Both the position numbers and the translations under genes were made by a program. A DNA stretch of 37,113 nt from Chloracidobacterium sp. UBA6041. GTDB lineage: Bacteria > Acidobacteriota > Blastocatellia > Pyrinomonadales > Pyrinomonadaceae. Under the pieces are notes generated by a model, which was given only the letters and a program-made list of their open reading frames with translations, did not search any database and was not told where the DNA came from. Positions 1 through 7,719 of this stretch are shown here, piece after piece. The stretch spans positions 9,037 through 46,149 of the forward strand of contig DIYZ01000122.1 of the NCBI GenBank assembly GCA_002427845.1, written 5' to 3'. Every line of letters starts with the position of its first letter. The stretch's first letter is position 1.

Positions 1-833
1 AGTTCCAGGCCGGCGCGTAAGCCCCACTCCACATACTCGAGTCCATCGCGTAACGTAAACGCCAGTTCCTGTACTGCGGTCGCGCCAGCCTCGCGGATGT
101 GGTAACCGCTAACAGACACCGGGTTATAGCGCGGCACGTTCTCCATGCAGAACTCAAACGTATCCACCACGAGCTTCATGGCCGGGCGAATGGGATAGAT
201 CCATTCCTTCTGTGCGATGTACTCCTTCAAAATGTCGTTCTGCAATGTGCCGGATATCTTTTTCCAGTCCGTGCCTTGCTTCTCTGCCACCACGAGGTAC
301 ATAGCCAGCAAAACAGAAGCAGGCGCATTTATGGTCTGCGACACTGTGACTTGTTCGAGAGGTATTTTGTTGAACAGAACCTCCATGTCCGCCAACGACG
401 ATACTGCAACGCCACACTTGCCGACTTCTCCTTCAGAGAGCGGGGAATCAGCGTCGTAGCCCATCAACGTCGGCAGGTCATACGCCACCGATAGACCCGT
501 TTGGCCTTGAGCGAGCAGGTACCGGAAGCGGGAGTTAGTCTCTTCGGGAGTGCTGAATCCGGCAAACTGGCGCATGGTCCAAAGCTTGCCGCGATATCCC
601 GTCGGGTGAATACCGCGGGTGTAAGGAAACTCGCCTGGAAAGGAGATGTCGCGCGAGAAATCGAGATCTGCAATATCGGCAGGCGTGTAAAGTCGGTTCA
701 CTTCTTCCAGTGAAACGCTTTCGAAGCGCTTCCTGGTTTCCGGGTGCTTGGCTAGCGATGGCTCAAGCGTCTCCTTCTCCCAGCGTGCAACTGACTCTTC
801 TGTTGCAGAATTGACCTCTTTAGTTTCAGGCAT
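1..833 (-). CDS. Methylmalonyl-CoA mutase large subunit, N-terminal part (partial at window edge)
   Basis: The minus-strand reading frame from the ATG at 833 is open to the left edge (about 277 codons). It gives the N-terminal half of the TIM-barrel substrate-binding domain of methylmalonyl-CoA mutase. Recognisable stretches are FPYTRGIHPTGYRGKLWTMR, then the FAGFSTPEETN region, YDLPTLMGYD, and SQTINAPASVLLAMY followed by QNDILKEYIAQ. The family interconverts methylmalonyl-CoA and succinyl-CoA using adenosylcobalamin, in propionate and branched-chain catabolism. The B12-binding domain would be outside the window, so it cannot be said whether it is fused or a separate subunit. GGGAG precedes the start by four bases, and a consensus promoter lies just upstream (873-901). 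An isobutyryl-CoA mutase or other acyl-CoA mutase is possible; the TRGIHPTGYRGK segment favours methylmalonyl-CoA. Confidence 0.92.
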   Translation of the reverse strand, partial: MPETKEVNSATEESVARWEKETLEPSLAKHPETRKRFESVSLEEVNRLYTPADIADLDFSRDISFPGEFPYTRGIHPTGYRGKLWTMRQFAGFSTPEETNSRFRYLLAQGQTGLSVAYDLPTLMGYDADSPLSEGEVGKCGVAVSSLADMEVLFNKIPLEQVTVSQTINAPASVLLAMYLVVAEKQGTDWKKISGTLQNDILKEYIAQKEWIYPIRPAMKLVVDTFEFCMENVPRYNPVSVSGYHIREAGATAVQELAFTLRDGLEYVEWGLRAGLE

Positions 834-872
834 AACGCTCCCGATTTGTCCGGATTTATAACGGGAATTGCG

Positions 873-901
873 ATATTAGTTGACGAGTATTCGACTGTCA
901 A
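873..901 (-). promoter_or_regulatory. Sigma-70-type promoter for the mutase gene
   Basis: Read on the minus strand, TTGACA (896-901) and TAATAT (873-878) are separated by exactly 17 bases. Transcription would begin near 866, leaving a leader of about 33 nt before the ATG at 833. The spacer also carries an inverted GTTGAC/GTCAAC pair (879-884 and 897-902) overlapping the -35 box, a possible repressor site. The match to consensus is seen directly; activity is inferred. Confidence 0.7.
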
Positions 902-943
902 CACAGGCTAACCTTTGAATTTTCAGTTGCTTAAAAGAAGGGA

Positions 944-973
944 GCGCGGTTGTGATGGCAGTCACAACCGCGC
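944..973 (-). terminator. Hairpin terminator after the phosphohexomutase/FtsL-like pair
   Basis: A perfect 12-bp stem (944-955 with 962-973) encloses a six-base loop. Reading on the minus strand, the stem is followed by a pyrimidine-rich run (TCCCTTCTTTT), as expected for an intrinsic terminator ending the minus-strand unit whose last gene stops at 1083. Confidence 0.6.
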
Positions 974-1082
974 AGGCTCGGCAGGCACTCGCATGCGTGG
1001 CTTTCAAGCAGGGGAACTAGCGGGTAACCGGCAGGAAAATCAAATTCAGCGCCGTCCGTTGCGAAAGAGCTTCCCCAATTGC

Positions 1083-1499
1083 TCATTCGACGGGTATCAC
1101 AATCTCGTTGGCTCGCACCATATTTAGACGGCTCCGGGCAGCTACCTCAATGGTGCGAGGATCAGTGCGCAGTTGTTCAATCTCCAGGCGCAACGACTGG
1201 TTTGTATTGCGTAATCCTTCGACATCCGCTTGCATCCGGACGTATTGCTGAGACGCCAAAGACATCTTCGTTCGAGTTCGCATCGTCACCGCAACACATA
1301 TGGCGAACGTAGCTAGAATAATCATTCCAAAAATTACCCACGCGGGTATTACACCACCGCGCCGTCGAACCTCGGCGGGGGTACCTATGATATCCAGCGA
1401 GATCTCTCTCACCGATGCGAACGGGGAGCCTGCTCGAGGCACGACGCGTTGCGCGCGAATTCGCTCGTCAACCCAATAAGAATTTATGACCCTGCTCAA
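1083..1499 (-). CDS. FtsL/DivIC-like septum formation protein
   Basis: This is a 138-residue bitopic protein. It has a charged N-terminal cytoplasmic region of about 50 residues, one membrane span (about 51-73), a short coiled coil (about 80-112), and a C-terminal ARSRLNMVRANEIVI segment that matches the end of the FtsL/DivIC (septum formation initiator) family. Members form the FtsQLB-type complex at the division site. The only plausible start is TTG at 1499, so the gene overlaps the end of the upstream phosphohexomutase by 32 bp and is probably translationally coupled. FtsL and FtsB/DivIC cannot be told apart from sequence alone. The long basic N-terminus is longer than in E. coli FtsL. Its position next to a sugar-phosphate mutase rather than in a dcw cluster is unusual but not unheard of. 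Confidence 0.7.
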   Translation of the reverse strand: MSRVINSYWVDERIRAQRVVPRAGSPFASVREISLDIIGTPAEVRRRGGVIPAWVIFGMIILATFAICVAVTMRTRTKMSLASQQYVRMQADVEGLRNTNQSLRLEIEQLRTDPRTIEVAARSRLNMVRANEIVIPVE

Positions 1500-2868
1500 G
1501 AAGCACCTCCAAGTCCTTCGCTGATTCTGATTCCGCGTAGATGCGAACTACTGGTTCCGTCCCCGAAGGACGTATTAGCAACCAGGAGCCGTCCCCAAAA
1601 ATAAACTTAAGGCCATCCATTCGATTTGTTTGCTCAACGCGCCGACCGCCTATTTCGTTCGGGTCCTGCTTCAGTTTCTCGCTGAGCGATTCCATGAGTT
1701 GCGGTGTTAAGCGAATACCAATTCTGCCGGATTCAAGCTTGCCAACGCGCGCATACAATTTCTTTAATTGTTCTGTCAGGCTCGTGCCGCGCGCCGCAAC
1801 TGCCTCCGCTGCGAGCAAACACGCAAGGATGCCATCTTTCTCCGGATAGTGACCTTTGATCGACAGCCCTGCCGACTCTTCACCGCCGATGACAATCTTG
1901 TTTTCATTTATCAATTCTCCGATGTATTTGAAACCCACAGGCGTTTCGTAGACTGGAAGACCGCGATCCTTCGCCACACGATCCACCAAGTGCGAAGTTG
2001 CAACTGAACGGGCGGCGCCGCCGGTCCATTTTCTCGACTCCACCAAATAATCGAAGAGAAGGGCAATAAGTTGATTAGGCGTTATGAATGAACCATTCGA
2101 ATCTATTACGCCAAAGCGATCAGCATCTCCATCTGTTGCGAGACCCAGGACACACCCTTTCGACAAAACTGCTTGGCGCAGCTCATCCAGGTGGCTTGCT
2201 TCCGGCTCCGGAGAACGTCCGCCAAACAGAACGTCGCGCCAGTTGTGGATAGTTTCCACTTCCAGCCCGTGGCTGCGTAATGCTTCATCCAGGTATCCGC
2301 GACCTGTTCCCCACAAAGGATCGTAGGCGTAACGACCTCCAGCCCGTGCAATGACGTCGAATCTGATCTTTGTGTTCAGATCGTCTAGATAACCGGGACG
2401 GGCTGCGAAAGTCTGGAATCTAACGTCGGTCGCTGATCTTGCTCCCTGGGCAGTTGGAGCACCCTTCAGTATGAGTCCCTCAACATTTCGGGTTATCTCC
2501 GGCAAAGCGGGCGCGCCATCGCTTGTTGAAAGTTTCATCCCGCTGTATTCAGGCGGGTTGTGCGAAGCAGTAAAATTGATGCCGCAGATAGCGCCTTTTG
2601 TGCGGATAGCGTGCGAAATTGTGGGCGTGGGAACGGGTTCGTCACAAAGGAGGGCCCGAAAAACGCTCTCGGAGATGACGTTCGCGCATTCTTCCGCAAA
2701 CCGTTCGCCAAGAAATCGGGTGTCATACCCGATAACCATTAGGTTCCCATCCGGGCGGGCAGACTCGAAATGCGAACAGATGGCGCTCGTCACTGAGCGC
2801 ACTCCGGCAAATGTGAATTCGTCGGCGATAACAGCACGCCAGCCAGAGGTTCCAAATCGAATGGTCAT
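1468..2868 (-). CDS. Phosphoglucomutase/phosphomannomutase family (alpha-D-phosphohexomutase)
   Basis: This 466-residue cytoplasmic enzyme belongs to the alpha-phosphohexomutase superfamily, which moves a phosphate between C1 and C6 of hexoses through a phosphoserine. The start at 2868 puts the conserved FGTSGWR at residues 5-11; an upstream in-frame start would only add unconserved residues. Visible motifs are TASHNPPEYSG with catalytic Ser102, the metal-binding DGDADR (246-251), the sugar-binding GGEESAG, and the C-terminal phosphate-binding RPSGTEP. All four active-site loops are present, so the enzyme should be active. The length and SGWR signature fit the bacterial phosphoglucomutase/phosphomannomutase group better than GlmM. 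The gene is co-transcribed with the FtsL-like gene, which overlaps its end. Substrate preference cannot be decided from sequence. Confidence 0.9.
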   Translation of the reverse strand: MTIRFGTSGWRAVIADEFTFAGVRSVTSAICSHFESARPDGNLMVIGYDTRFLGERFAEECANVISESVFRALLCDEPVPTPTISHAIRTKGAICGINFTASHNPPEYSGMKLSTSDGAPALPEITRNVEGLILKGAPTAQGARSATDVRFQTFAARPGYLDDLNTKIRFDVIARAGGRYAYDPLWGTGRGYLDEALRSHGLEVETIHNWRDVLFGGRSPEPEASHLDELRQAVLSKGCVLGLATDGDADRFGVIDSNGSFITPNQLIALLFDYLVESRKWTGGAARSVATSHLVDRVAKDRGLPVYETPVGFKYIGELINENKIVIGGEESAGLSIKGHYPEKDGILACLLAAEAVAARGTSLTEQLKKLYARVGKLESGRIGIRLTPQLMESLSEKLKQDPNEIGGRRVEQTNRMDGLKFIFGDGSWLLIRPSGTEPVVRIYAESESAKDLEVLLEQGHKFLLG

Positions 2869-3370
2869 ACTCGAGTTTTTAAGAAGCTGCTTAATAGCGT
2901 TTGTGCAGTTACCCACAAGATGCATGATACTTTGCCGCTTATGACCGCAATGGGATGTGCTTTCTTCATGGGCAATCCGTTGCCGGTCAACACTTTAGGG
3001 CAAGGTTGGCGGAATGTAGCACCGGTGCTTAACGCTGTAAAGCAATATCTTTGCAATGCTTTCCGCACGTAACCTTAACGTTTACTTGAAGTAAGCGCGC
3101 TTAATGGACCAAAAAGGCGAACGCCCGGCGAACACATTCTCGACACGTTTTGTGCGCAGCCCTGTGCTGCGTTTAAAGTTGTTGACACGAAATGGGTGCA
3201 AAGCTAGACTCACAGCGAAAAAGCGGAAGCTGGGATTGCCAACCGGCTAGTCACGAAAAGGTCCCAGTCCAGAGTCCGCTAGTCTTGCCTCACTTTTAAA
3301 ATTCACGGCGCGCCCACTGAGCGACTAACCGGTGCCAGTCCACGAGATATCAACAAAATCGGGAGGCTGC
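2869..3370. other. Intergenic region between divergent genes
   Basis: These roughly 500 bases separate the minus-strand phosphohexomutase gene from the plus-strand sigma-54 regulator. The right part holds a consensus promoter for the regulator. Overlapping short reading frames show no family features, and no RNA gene was recognised. Confidence 0.6.
3182..3210 (+). promoter_or_regulatory. Sigma-70-type promoter for the sigma-54 activator gene
   Basis: TTGACA (3182-3187) and TAGACT (3205-3210) are separated by exactly 17 bases. Transcription would start near 3217, giving a leader of about 150 nt before the ATG at 3371. This suggests the activator itself is expressed by the housekeeping sigma factor. 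Confidence 0.65.
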
Positions 3371-4915
3371 ATGCCTGACTTAAGCCATTCTTGCCCGGAA
3401 TCTAAGGACGCCGACAGCGTTAACACGACCAACGAATTACCAATAGGCTCGATTGTTAGGGCTCTTTGTCAGGCGGCGAACTCTGGCCCTGATCTGCTCT
3501 ACGAGGTGATGCTTAAATTGAGCCTGATGGTCGAAGCAACAGCTCCGATGTACGGGCTTTCGACCTGGACTTTGGAGACGGGTCAGAGACCACGATTGGA
3601 ATGGGCAGAAGGACTTAGCGAGGCCGAGTTGAGCGCGGGACAAGCAATCGTTAGCGAATCGTTGGCGACTGATTCGCAGTGGCCCAAAATTCAAGTGCGC
3701 GATACGTCCGTTTGTTTTGTGTTGACTTCTGCCAGGCCTGGATGTGCAGGAGCCGCTCTTTACGGCTTGTGTGTTCGTCCCTTATCGACTCAGCAGGCCA
3801 GAGATCTTGGGGCCATAATGGACGTAACACGTCTGGCGCATTCGCATATCGCAGTGGGGCGTGCGATCGCAACGTCTGAACCCGCGGAAGCGAGGATAAG
3901 CAAGACCGCTCTTCCGGGAATGATTTTCGCCAGCCAGGCAATGAATGACGTCGGTCGTGTGGTCGCGCGCATTAAAGACTCAAATTCCACCGTACTGATC
4001 ACTGGAGAGTCCGGTACAGGGAAGGAGCTGGTCGCGCACGCCATTCACCGGCTCAGCCGCCGTTGTGAGAAAGAGTTCATCCCGTTCAACTGTTCAGCAG
4101 CGCCCCCAGAGCTGATCGAAAGCATGCTCTTTGGGCACCGGAAAGGCAGTTTTACCGGCGCGCTTCGCGACAACGAAGGTTTAATACGCGCCGCCGAAAA
4201 CGGAACGCTATTCCTGGACGAGATCGGTGATCTTCCTCTAGGTCTTCAGCCGAAGCTTCTTCGCTTTTTGCAAGAGGGTGAGATACACACTCTTGGTGAG
4301 CAGTCTCCGCGGAAAGTGAACATTCGCGTGATCGCTGCGACGCATAAAGACCTGGAGCAGTTGGTTCGCGATAAACTCTTCCGAGAAGATCTTTTTTACC
4401 GTATAGCCACGCTGACAGTGAAAGTCCCGCCCCTGAGAGAGCGTCCCGAAGACATTTCGGCGCTGATCTCTCACTACCTCTCTCACTACGCCAGACGAAA
4501 CGACCGGGCGATAGCCGGCATCACCTGGGAAGCCATTCGTGTGCTTGAAAGCTACTCCTGGCCCGGCAATGTGCGCGAGCTGGCCGGCGAGATGGAGAGA
4601 CTTGTCTTGTACGCGGACGAGAATGGTTACATTACGCCGGAACAGATCAGCGAACATATTCGTCCAGTGGGCTTTCAGAAGCATGCCGACAAGCGTTCAG
4701 GTGAAAATCTGGAACTGCTGCTGGAGGATTACGAACGGCGAGTGATAACTGAGACTTTGATACGCAATGACTGTAATGTAGCTAGGACAAGCGAGGCGTT
4801 GGGTCTCGGTTCGAGACAAACGCTATATAAGAAACTCAAGAGACTGGCTATCGATATCACTGATTTTCTTCAGGAAGATACGGAACCCGGGATGCAGTTC
4901 CGAGCCGAACGTTAG
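3371..4915 (+). CDS. Sigma-54-dependent enhancer-binding transcriptional regulator
   Basis: This 514-residue NtrC-type activator has three parts. An N-terminal GAF-like sensory region covers about residues 20-170. The AAA+ sigma-54 interaction domain has Walker A GESGTGKE (about 211-218), the sigma-54-contacting loop as GSFTGA (about 259-264; most relatives have GAFTGA), Walker B LFLDEIGD (about 280-287), and an arginine-finger region near PPLRERPEDI. The C-terminal FIS-type helix-turn-helix reads ARTSEALGLGSRQTLYKKLKR. There is no receiver domain with a phosphorylatable Asp, so it probably senses a ligand or partner through the GAF-like part. The ATG at 3371 has GGGAGG four bases upstream; a GTG 39 bases earlier lacks such a site. 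It sits directly upstream of the pilus locus, which begins with a sigma-54-type promoter, so regulation of that locus is the leading guess. Confidence 0.92.
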   Translation: MPDLSHSCPESKDADSVNTTNELPIGSIVRALCQAANSGPDLLYEVMLKLSLMVEATAPMYGLSTWTLETGQRPRLEWAEGLSEAELSAGQAIVSESLATDSQWPKIQVRDTSVCFVLTSARPGCAGAALYGLCVRPLSTQQARDLGAIMDVTRLAHSHIAVGRAIATSEPAEARISKTALPGMIFASQAMNDVGRVVARIKDSNSTVLITGESGTGKELVAHAIHRLSRRCEKEFIPFNCSAAPPELIESMLFGHRKGSFTGALRDNEGLIRAAENGTLFLDEIGDLPLGLQPKLLRFLQEGEIHTLGEQSPRKVNIRVIAATHKDLEQLVRDKLFREDLFYRIATLTVKVPPLRERPEDISALISHYLSHYARRNDRAIAGITWEAIRVLESYSWPGNVRELAGEMERLVLYADENGYITPEQISEHIRPVGFQKHADKRSGENLELLLEDYERRVITETLIRNDCNVARTSEALGLGSRQTLYKKLKRLAIDITDFLQEDTEPGMQFRAER

Positions 4916-4943
4916 CGACTCAATATAACAAGAGTTTTTTTGT

Positions 4944-4979
4944 AAGCATTCGAGAAAGATCTCGGATGCTTTTCTTTTT
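4944..4979 (+). terminator. Intrinsic terminator of the sigma-54 activator gene
   Basis: A 12-bp stem with one mismatch (4944-4955 with 4960-4971) encloses an AAGA tetraloop and is followed by TTTTCTTTTT. It lies 28 bases after the stop codon at 4915 and separates the regulator from the pilus genes. Confidence 0.85.
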
Positions 4980-4989
4980 GAAACGCCGA

Positions 4990-5177
4990 TTGTCGCCTCC
5001 CCGGGTACAGTCTTTCATTTCGGTCGTCAACCATGGGCGACAAACTAGTTCGCTTGCAAAAGCGAAGTTTGGCGTAGCTCTGACCCCTCCGGCCCGGATC
5101 CTTCCTCTCACTGTTGTAAACGCAGGGCGACAAATAAGGACCCTCTTACGATAGCAACGCGAGCTCAACGCGAGCTC
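4990..5177. promoter_or_regulatory. Candidate upstream activator sites
   Basis: The octamer GGCGACAA occurs at 5036-5043 and 5126-5133 and in inverted orientation at 4990-4997. A perfect 11-bp tandem repeat, AACGCGAGCTC, lies at 5156-5166 and 5167-5177, with a GAGCTC palindrome in each copy. All sit upstream of the -24/-12 promoter at 5208, where enhancer sites of sigma-54 activators are normally found. The repeats are seen; binding is inferred. Confidence 0.4.
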
Positions 5178-5207
5178 CAGCCTGATCTTTATTGCCTTTT
5201 GAGCACA

Positions 5208-5223
5208 TGGCACGTCTCTTGTA
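5208..5223 (+). promoter_or_regulatory. Sigma-54-type (-24/-12) promoter ahead of the Flp pilus genes
   Basis: The sequence TGGCACGTCTCTTGTA matches the sigma-54 consensus (TGGCAC, five bases, TTGCA) except that the -12 GC is GT. GG and GT are spaced by ten bases, as required. The predicted start is near 5234. With a sigma-54 activator gene immediately upstream, this is the most likely start of the pilus transcript. Confidence 0.6.
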
Positions 5224-5293
5224 ATGGCGACGTTCAATCGCGACGTGGCAATACATCGCGAAAACAAAGTCGAGAGACGCTATACCGAATCTC

Positions 5294-5548
5294 ATGAAGG
5301 CTTTCACCACAAAAGAGTTTGTATCGCTTGCAGTAATCGTAATCACGGCACCTGTGCTTGCAATGGGAGTCGCCCTTGCCGCGAGCGTCATGGTGGCGCG
5401 TGGAAACGCACTATTGCTTCTGGCACTGACTCTATGTGGCGCTGTAGTGAGCGGGATTAATGGCTTTGGCCGCCGCACGGTCAGGGCCGAATCTCAATCG
5501 CGCAGAAGCCGCGGAGGGCCACAGTCAAGCGTGGCCCTCACATCATGA
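5294..5548 (+). CDS. Small membrane protein, hypothetical
   Basis: This 84-residue ORF begins MKAFTTKEF and contains two predicted membrane spans (about 10-33 and 38-56), then a basic, probably disordered tail. It is the first frame after the sigma-54-type promoter and precedes the first pilin by 89 bases. No good ribosome binding site precedes it, and no family was recognised. The hydrophobic pattern argues for a real protein. An alternative is that the segment is only the leader of the pilin transcript. Confidence 0.4.
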   Translation: MKAFTTKEFVSLAVIVITAPVLAMGVALAASVMVARGNALLLLALTLCGAVVSGINGFGRRTVRAESQSRRSRGGPQSSVALTS

Positions 5549-5637
5549 GGCTTACATAACATCCTTCGCGAGCTTTCTTTCGACGCGGAAGAAGGCGAAC
5601 GAGGTATCAAGCCATAACCAAACTAAGGAGCAAAAAA

Positions 5638-5796
5638 ATGATTAGGAAATTCTTTCGCGATGAAACCGGTCTTGAGTTGTCGGAATATGCCGTTGCCGCA
5701 GCCTTGGTTGCGATTGCAGTCGTCGTTGCTTTCACGGCCCTCGGCGGCGCCATTAGCACTAAGATTAACTCGCTTGCCGCGACCATCAATGGATAG
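5638..5796 (+). CDS. flp: Flp/Fap-type pilin, copy 1
   Basis: This 52-residue type IVb prepilin begins MIRKFFRDETG and has the Flp processing motif: Gly followed by LELSEY, with Glu at +5 and Tyr at +6. A single hydrophobic helix follows. Cleavage after Gly11 by the TadV/CpaA peptidase encoded just downstream would leave a mature pilin of about 41 residues, the major subunit of Tad pili. AAGGAG precedes the ATG by seven bases. The second copy, 111 bases downstream, is very similar. The C-terminal ends (ATING and ATINA) match closely. Confidence 0.93.
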   Translation: MIRKFFRDETGLELSEYAVAAALVAIAVVVAFTALGGAISTKINSLAATING

Positions 5797-5822
5797 TCCT
5801 ACTCAGGAAAACTGGGGCCCGG

Positions 5823-5858
5823 CGCGCTTTAGTTGAGGTCTAACTCGGGTAAAGCGCG
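5823..5858 (+). other. Stem-loop between the two pilin genes
   Basis: A perfect 9-bp stem (5823-5831 with 5850-5858) closes an 18-base loop 27 bases after the first pilin. It contains GCTTTAGTTGAGGTCT (5826-5841), of which a near copy follows the second pilin (6090-6105). No T-run follows, so it is more likely a processing or mRNA-stabilising element than a terminator. Confidence 0.5.
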
Positions 5859-5907
5859 TTGTCGGCTCCTCAAGAGTCGTGCCATCCGGAACAAGGAGAG
5901 CGAAAAC

Positions 5908-6066
5908 ATGATTAAGAATTTTCTTCGAGATGAAACCGGCCTTGAACTTTCAGAGTACGCAGTCGCCGCAGCGTTAATTGCGATCGCCTGTGTTGTTGCC
6001 TTTACAAGCCTCGGCGCAGCCATCGGCAGTCGAATTAACACGCTTGCCGCCACGATCAACGCATAG
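5908..6066 (+). CDS. flp: Flp/Fap-type pilin, copy 2
   Basis: This second 52-residue Flp prepilin begins MIKNFLRDETG, with the same processing motif (Gly, then LELSEY) and hydrophobic helix as copy 1. The start is placed at 5908 because AAGGAG (5893-5898) lies nine bases before it and because this aligns residue by residue with copy 1. A longer upstream frame would destroy the leader-peptide arrangement. Differences cluster in the helix (for example IACVVAF against IAVVVAF) and near the C-terminus (GSR against STK). The tandem pair arose by duplication, since the downstream 16-base motif is duplicated too. A minor pilin role or dosage are both possible. Confidence 0.93.
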   Translation: MIKNFLRDETGLELSEYAVAAALIAIACVVAFTSLGAAIGSRINTLAATINA

Positions 6067-6170
6067 GTTTCCTGACTAAATCCGAGACAGCTTTAGTTGA
6101 GATCTTTAGAAGCAAAAGCGACCGGTAACAAGCGACTTCCCGGAAAACGATCGCTTTAGGGGTGTAAGAG

Positions 6171-6692
6171 ATGTCTGAAACAGTTGTAACCATAGCTCTT
6201 CTTCTACCCCTGGCGGTGATCATTACCTATTACGATGTTCGCTATCGTCGTATTCCCAACGCGTTTGTACTCGCAACCCTCGCCGCCGGTGTGGCGATGA
6301 ACGGGATCTTCGGAGGACTACCTGGTATTGCCGCAAGTTTCATGGGTTGCGTCCTCGGGTTTGTTTTGATGTTCATGCTTCACATCTTCGGAGCGATGGG
6401 CGCGGGAGACGTCAAGCTCTTCGCCGCGATTGGAGCGGTTACCGGTGCCGCGTTGGTGGTGCCTACTTTCCTGATTGTCATTCTAACAGGTGGGTTGCTG
6501 GCAGTCGTTTCGATCGTCCGCGCGGGAGTGGTGATGACTACGATGCATCGAGTGCTCCAGATATTTGTCGGGATGTTGCCAGGGTGGCAGATGCCAAAAT
6601 TCGCTGTTCCCACGGACCGCAAACACACGATTCCTTACGGTGTAGCCATCACGATGGGCAGCATCATCTCCATGGCCATCTTTCGCACTTAA
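6171..6692 (+). CDS. tadV: Prepilin peptidase TadV/CpaA (A24 aspartic protease)
   Basis: This 173-residue polytopic inner-membrane protease would cut the Flp leader peptides and probably the TadE-like pseudopilins. The two catalytic aspartates of the A24 family are visible: Asp22 in YYDVRYRRIPN and Asp80 in GAGDVK. It is the short form without the N-terminal methylation domain of PilD, as usual for Tad systems. It follows the pilins on the same strand, 104 bases after the second. A 7-bp hairpin (6695-6701 with 6710-6716) lies just after the stop codon, between this gene and cpaB. Confidence 0.93.
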   Translation: MSETVVTIALLLPLAVIITYYDVRYRRIPNAFVLATLAAGVAMNGIFGGLPGIAASFMGCVLGFVLMFMLHIFGAMGAGDVKLFAAIGAVTGAALVVPTFLIVILTGGLLAVVSIVRAGVVMTTMHRVLQIFVGMLPGWQMPKFAVPTDRKHTIPYGVAITMGSIISMAIFRT

Positions 6693-6753
6693 AAGCGTGT
6701 GCCTACATTCACACGCCTCTGATTCGGTCAACTGAAAACACGGAGAGTTAACT

Positions 6754-7653
6754 ATGCGCAACAAACGTTTCTTTATCGTCTTAGCCGGTGCACTGATTTT
6801 CGGACTGCTCGCCGCGGTTTCCGTTACTCGTTATTTGTCGAGCGCACAGGCCTACAGCAAAAATCTCAACCGTGTTGCGGTTGCCAAGGTCGCGATTCCT
6901 CTCGGTACGAAGATCATTCCCGAGCAGGTGATGTTGGTCCAGTTTCCGCCCGAATCGACCCCCGATGGCGCCTTTGCGTCTGTCGAGAAGTTAACCGGAC
7001 GAGTCGCGGTGATGAACATCGCGCCTCGCGAGCCAATCACGGAGGCGAGGCTGGCTCCCGAAGGAACCGCCGGCGGATTGTCAGCAGTAATCCCTGAAGG
7101 CTACCGAGCGATGACAGTCAAGGTTGACGACGTGGTTGGTATCTCGGGATTCATCATGCCAGGCACGCTCGTCGATATCGTGGTCGTCATAATTCCCGGC
7201 GATTCGGGTGCCCAGGGGCAGGATCCGATTTCCAAGATTGTTTTACAGAACATCAAGGTCTTGGCGAATGGTCAGAACATCGACAAACCCGAAAGAGAGC
7301 GCGAGGCCAATAGCGTAAAGGCAGTCACATTGCTAGTAACTCCCGAGCAGGCTGAAAAGCTCGCCCTGGCTGCGAGTGAAGGCAAGCTGCAACTGGTAAT
7401 GCGCAATTCAATCGATCAGGGTGACGAACAAACGAAGGGAATCAATAAGCGCGGACTTTTAAATGGCGATCGCGCTATGCCAGCGCCCGAGCCCGGCTCG
7501 TTAAAGAGCGAACAAGTGAAACCAAATCCAAAGCCGGTGACGCGACCGGTTCGTACTGAACCAAAACCGGTAGCGGAGAATAAACCCGCACCTCCACGCG
7601 CTTCAGTTGAAATGATTGAAGGCGCGAAGAAACGCAATGTAGATTTTCCGTGA
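6754..7653 (+). CDS. cpaB: Flp pilus assembly protein CpaB/RcpC
   Basis: This 299-residue protein has an N-terminal membrane anchor (about 7-28), an SAF domain (about 42-105; VAKVAIPLGTKIIPEQVML and the PREPITEARL region), and the RcpC/CpaB core with the GYRAMTVKVDDVVGISGFIMPG-type signature at about 113-134. The tail from about 235 is Pro/Lys-rich and probably disordered. CpaB acts in the periplasm with the secretin, probably contacting peptidoglycan or stabilising the channel. It starts 61 bases after tadV and is followed by the secretin gene, the usual order in tad loci. Confidence 0.92.
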   Translation: MRNKRFFIVLAGALIFGLLAAVSVTRYLSSAQAYSKNLNRVAVAKVAIPLGTKIIPEQVMLVQFPPESTPDGAFASVEKLTGRVAVMNIAPREPITEARLAPEGTAGGLSAVIPEGYRAMTVKVDDVVGISGFIMPGTLVDIVVVIIPGDSGAQGQDPISKIVLQNIKVLANGQNIDKPEREREANSVKAVTLLVTPEQAEKLALAASEGKLQLVMRNSIDQGDEQTKGINKRGLLNGDRAMPAPEPGSLKSEQVKPNPKPVTRPVRTEPKPVAENKPAPPRASVEMIEGAKKRNVDFP

Positions 7654-7719
7654 TGAATATAGATGAGCGTTGCGGGTGTTAAGACTAAGTTAACTGTTTA
7701 GCAAAAGGAGCTAAAGATC

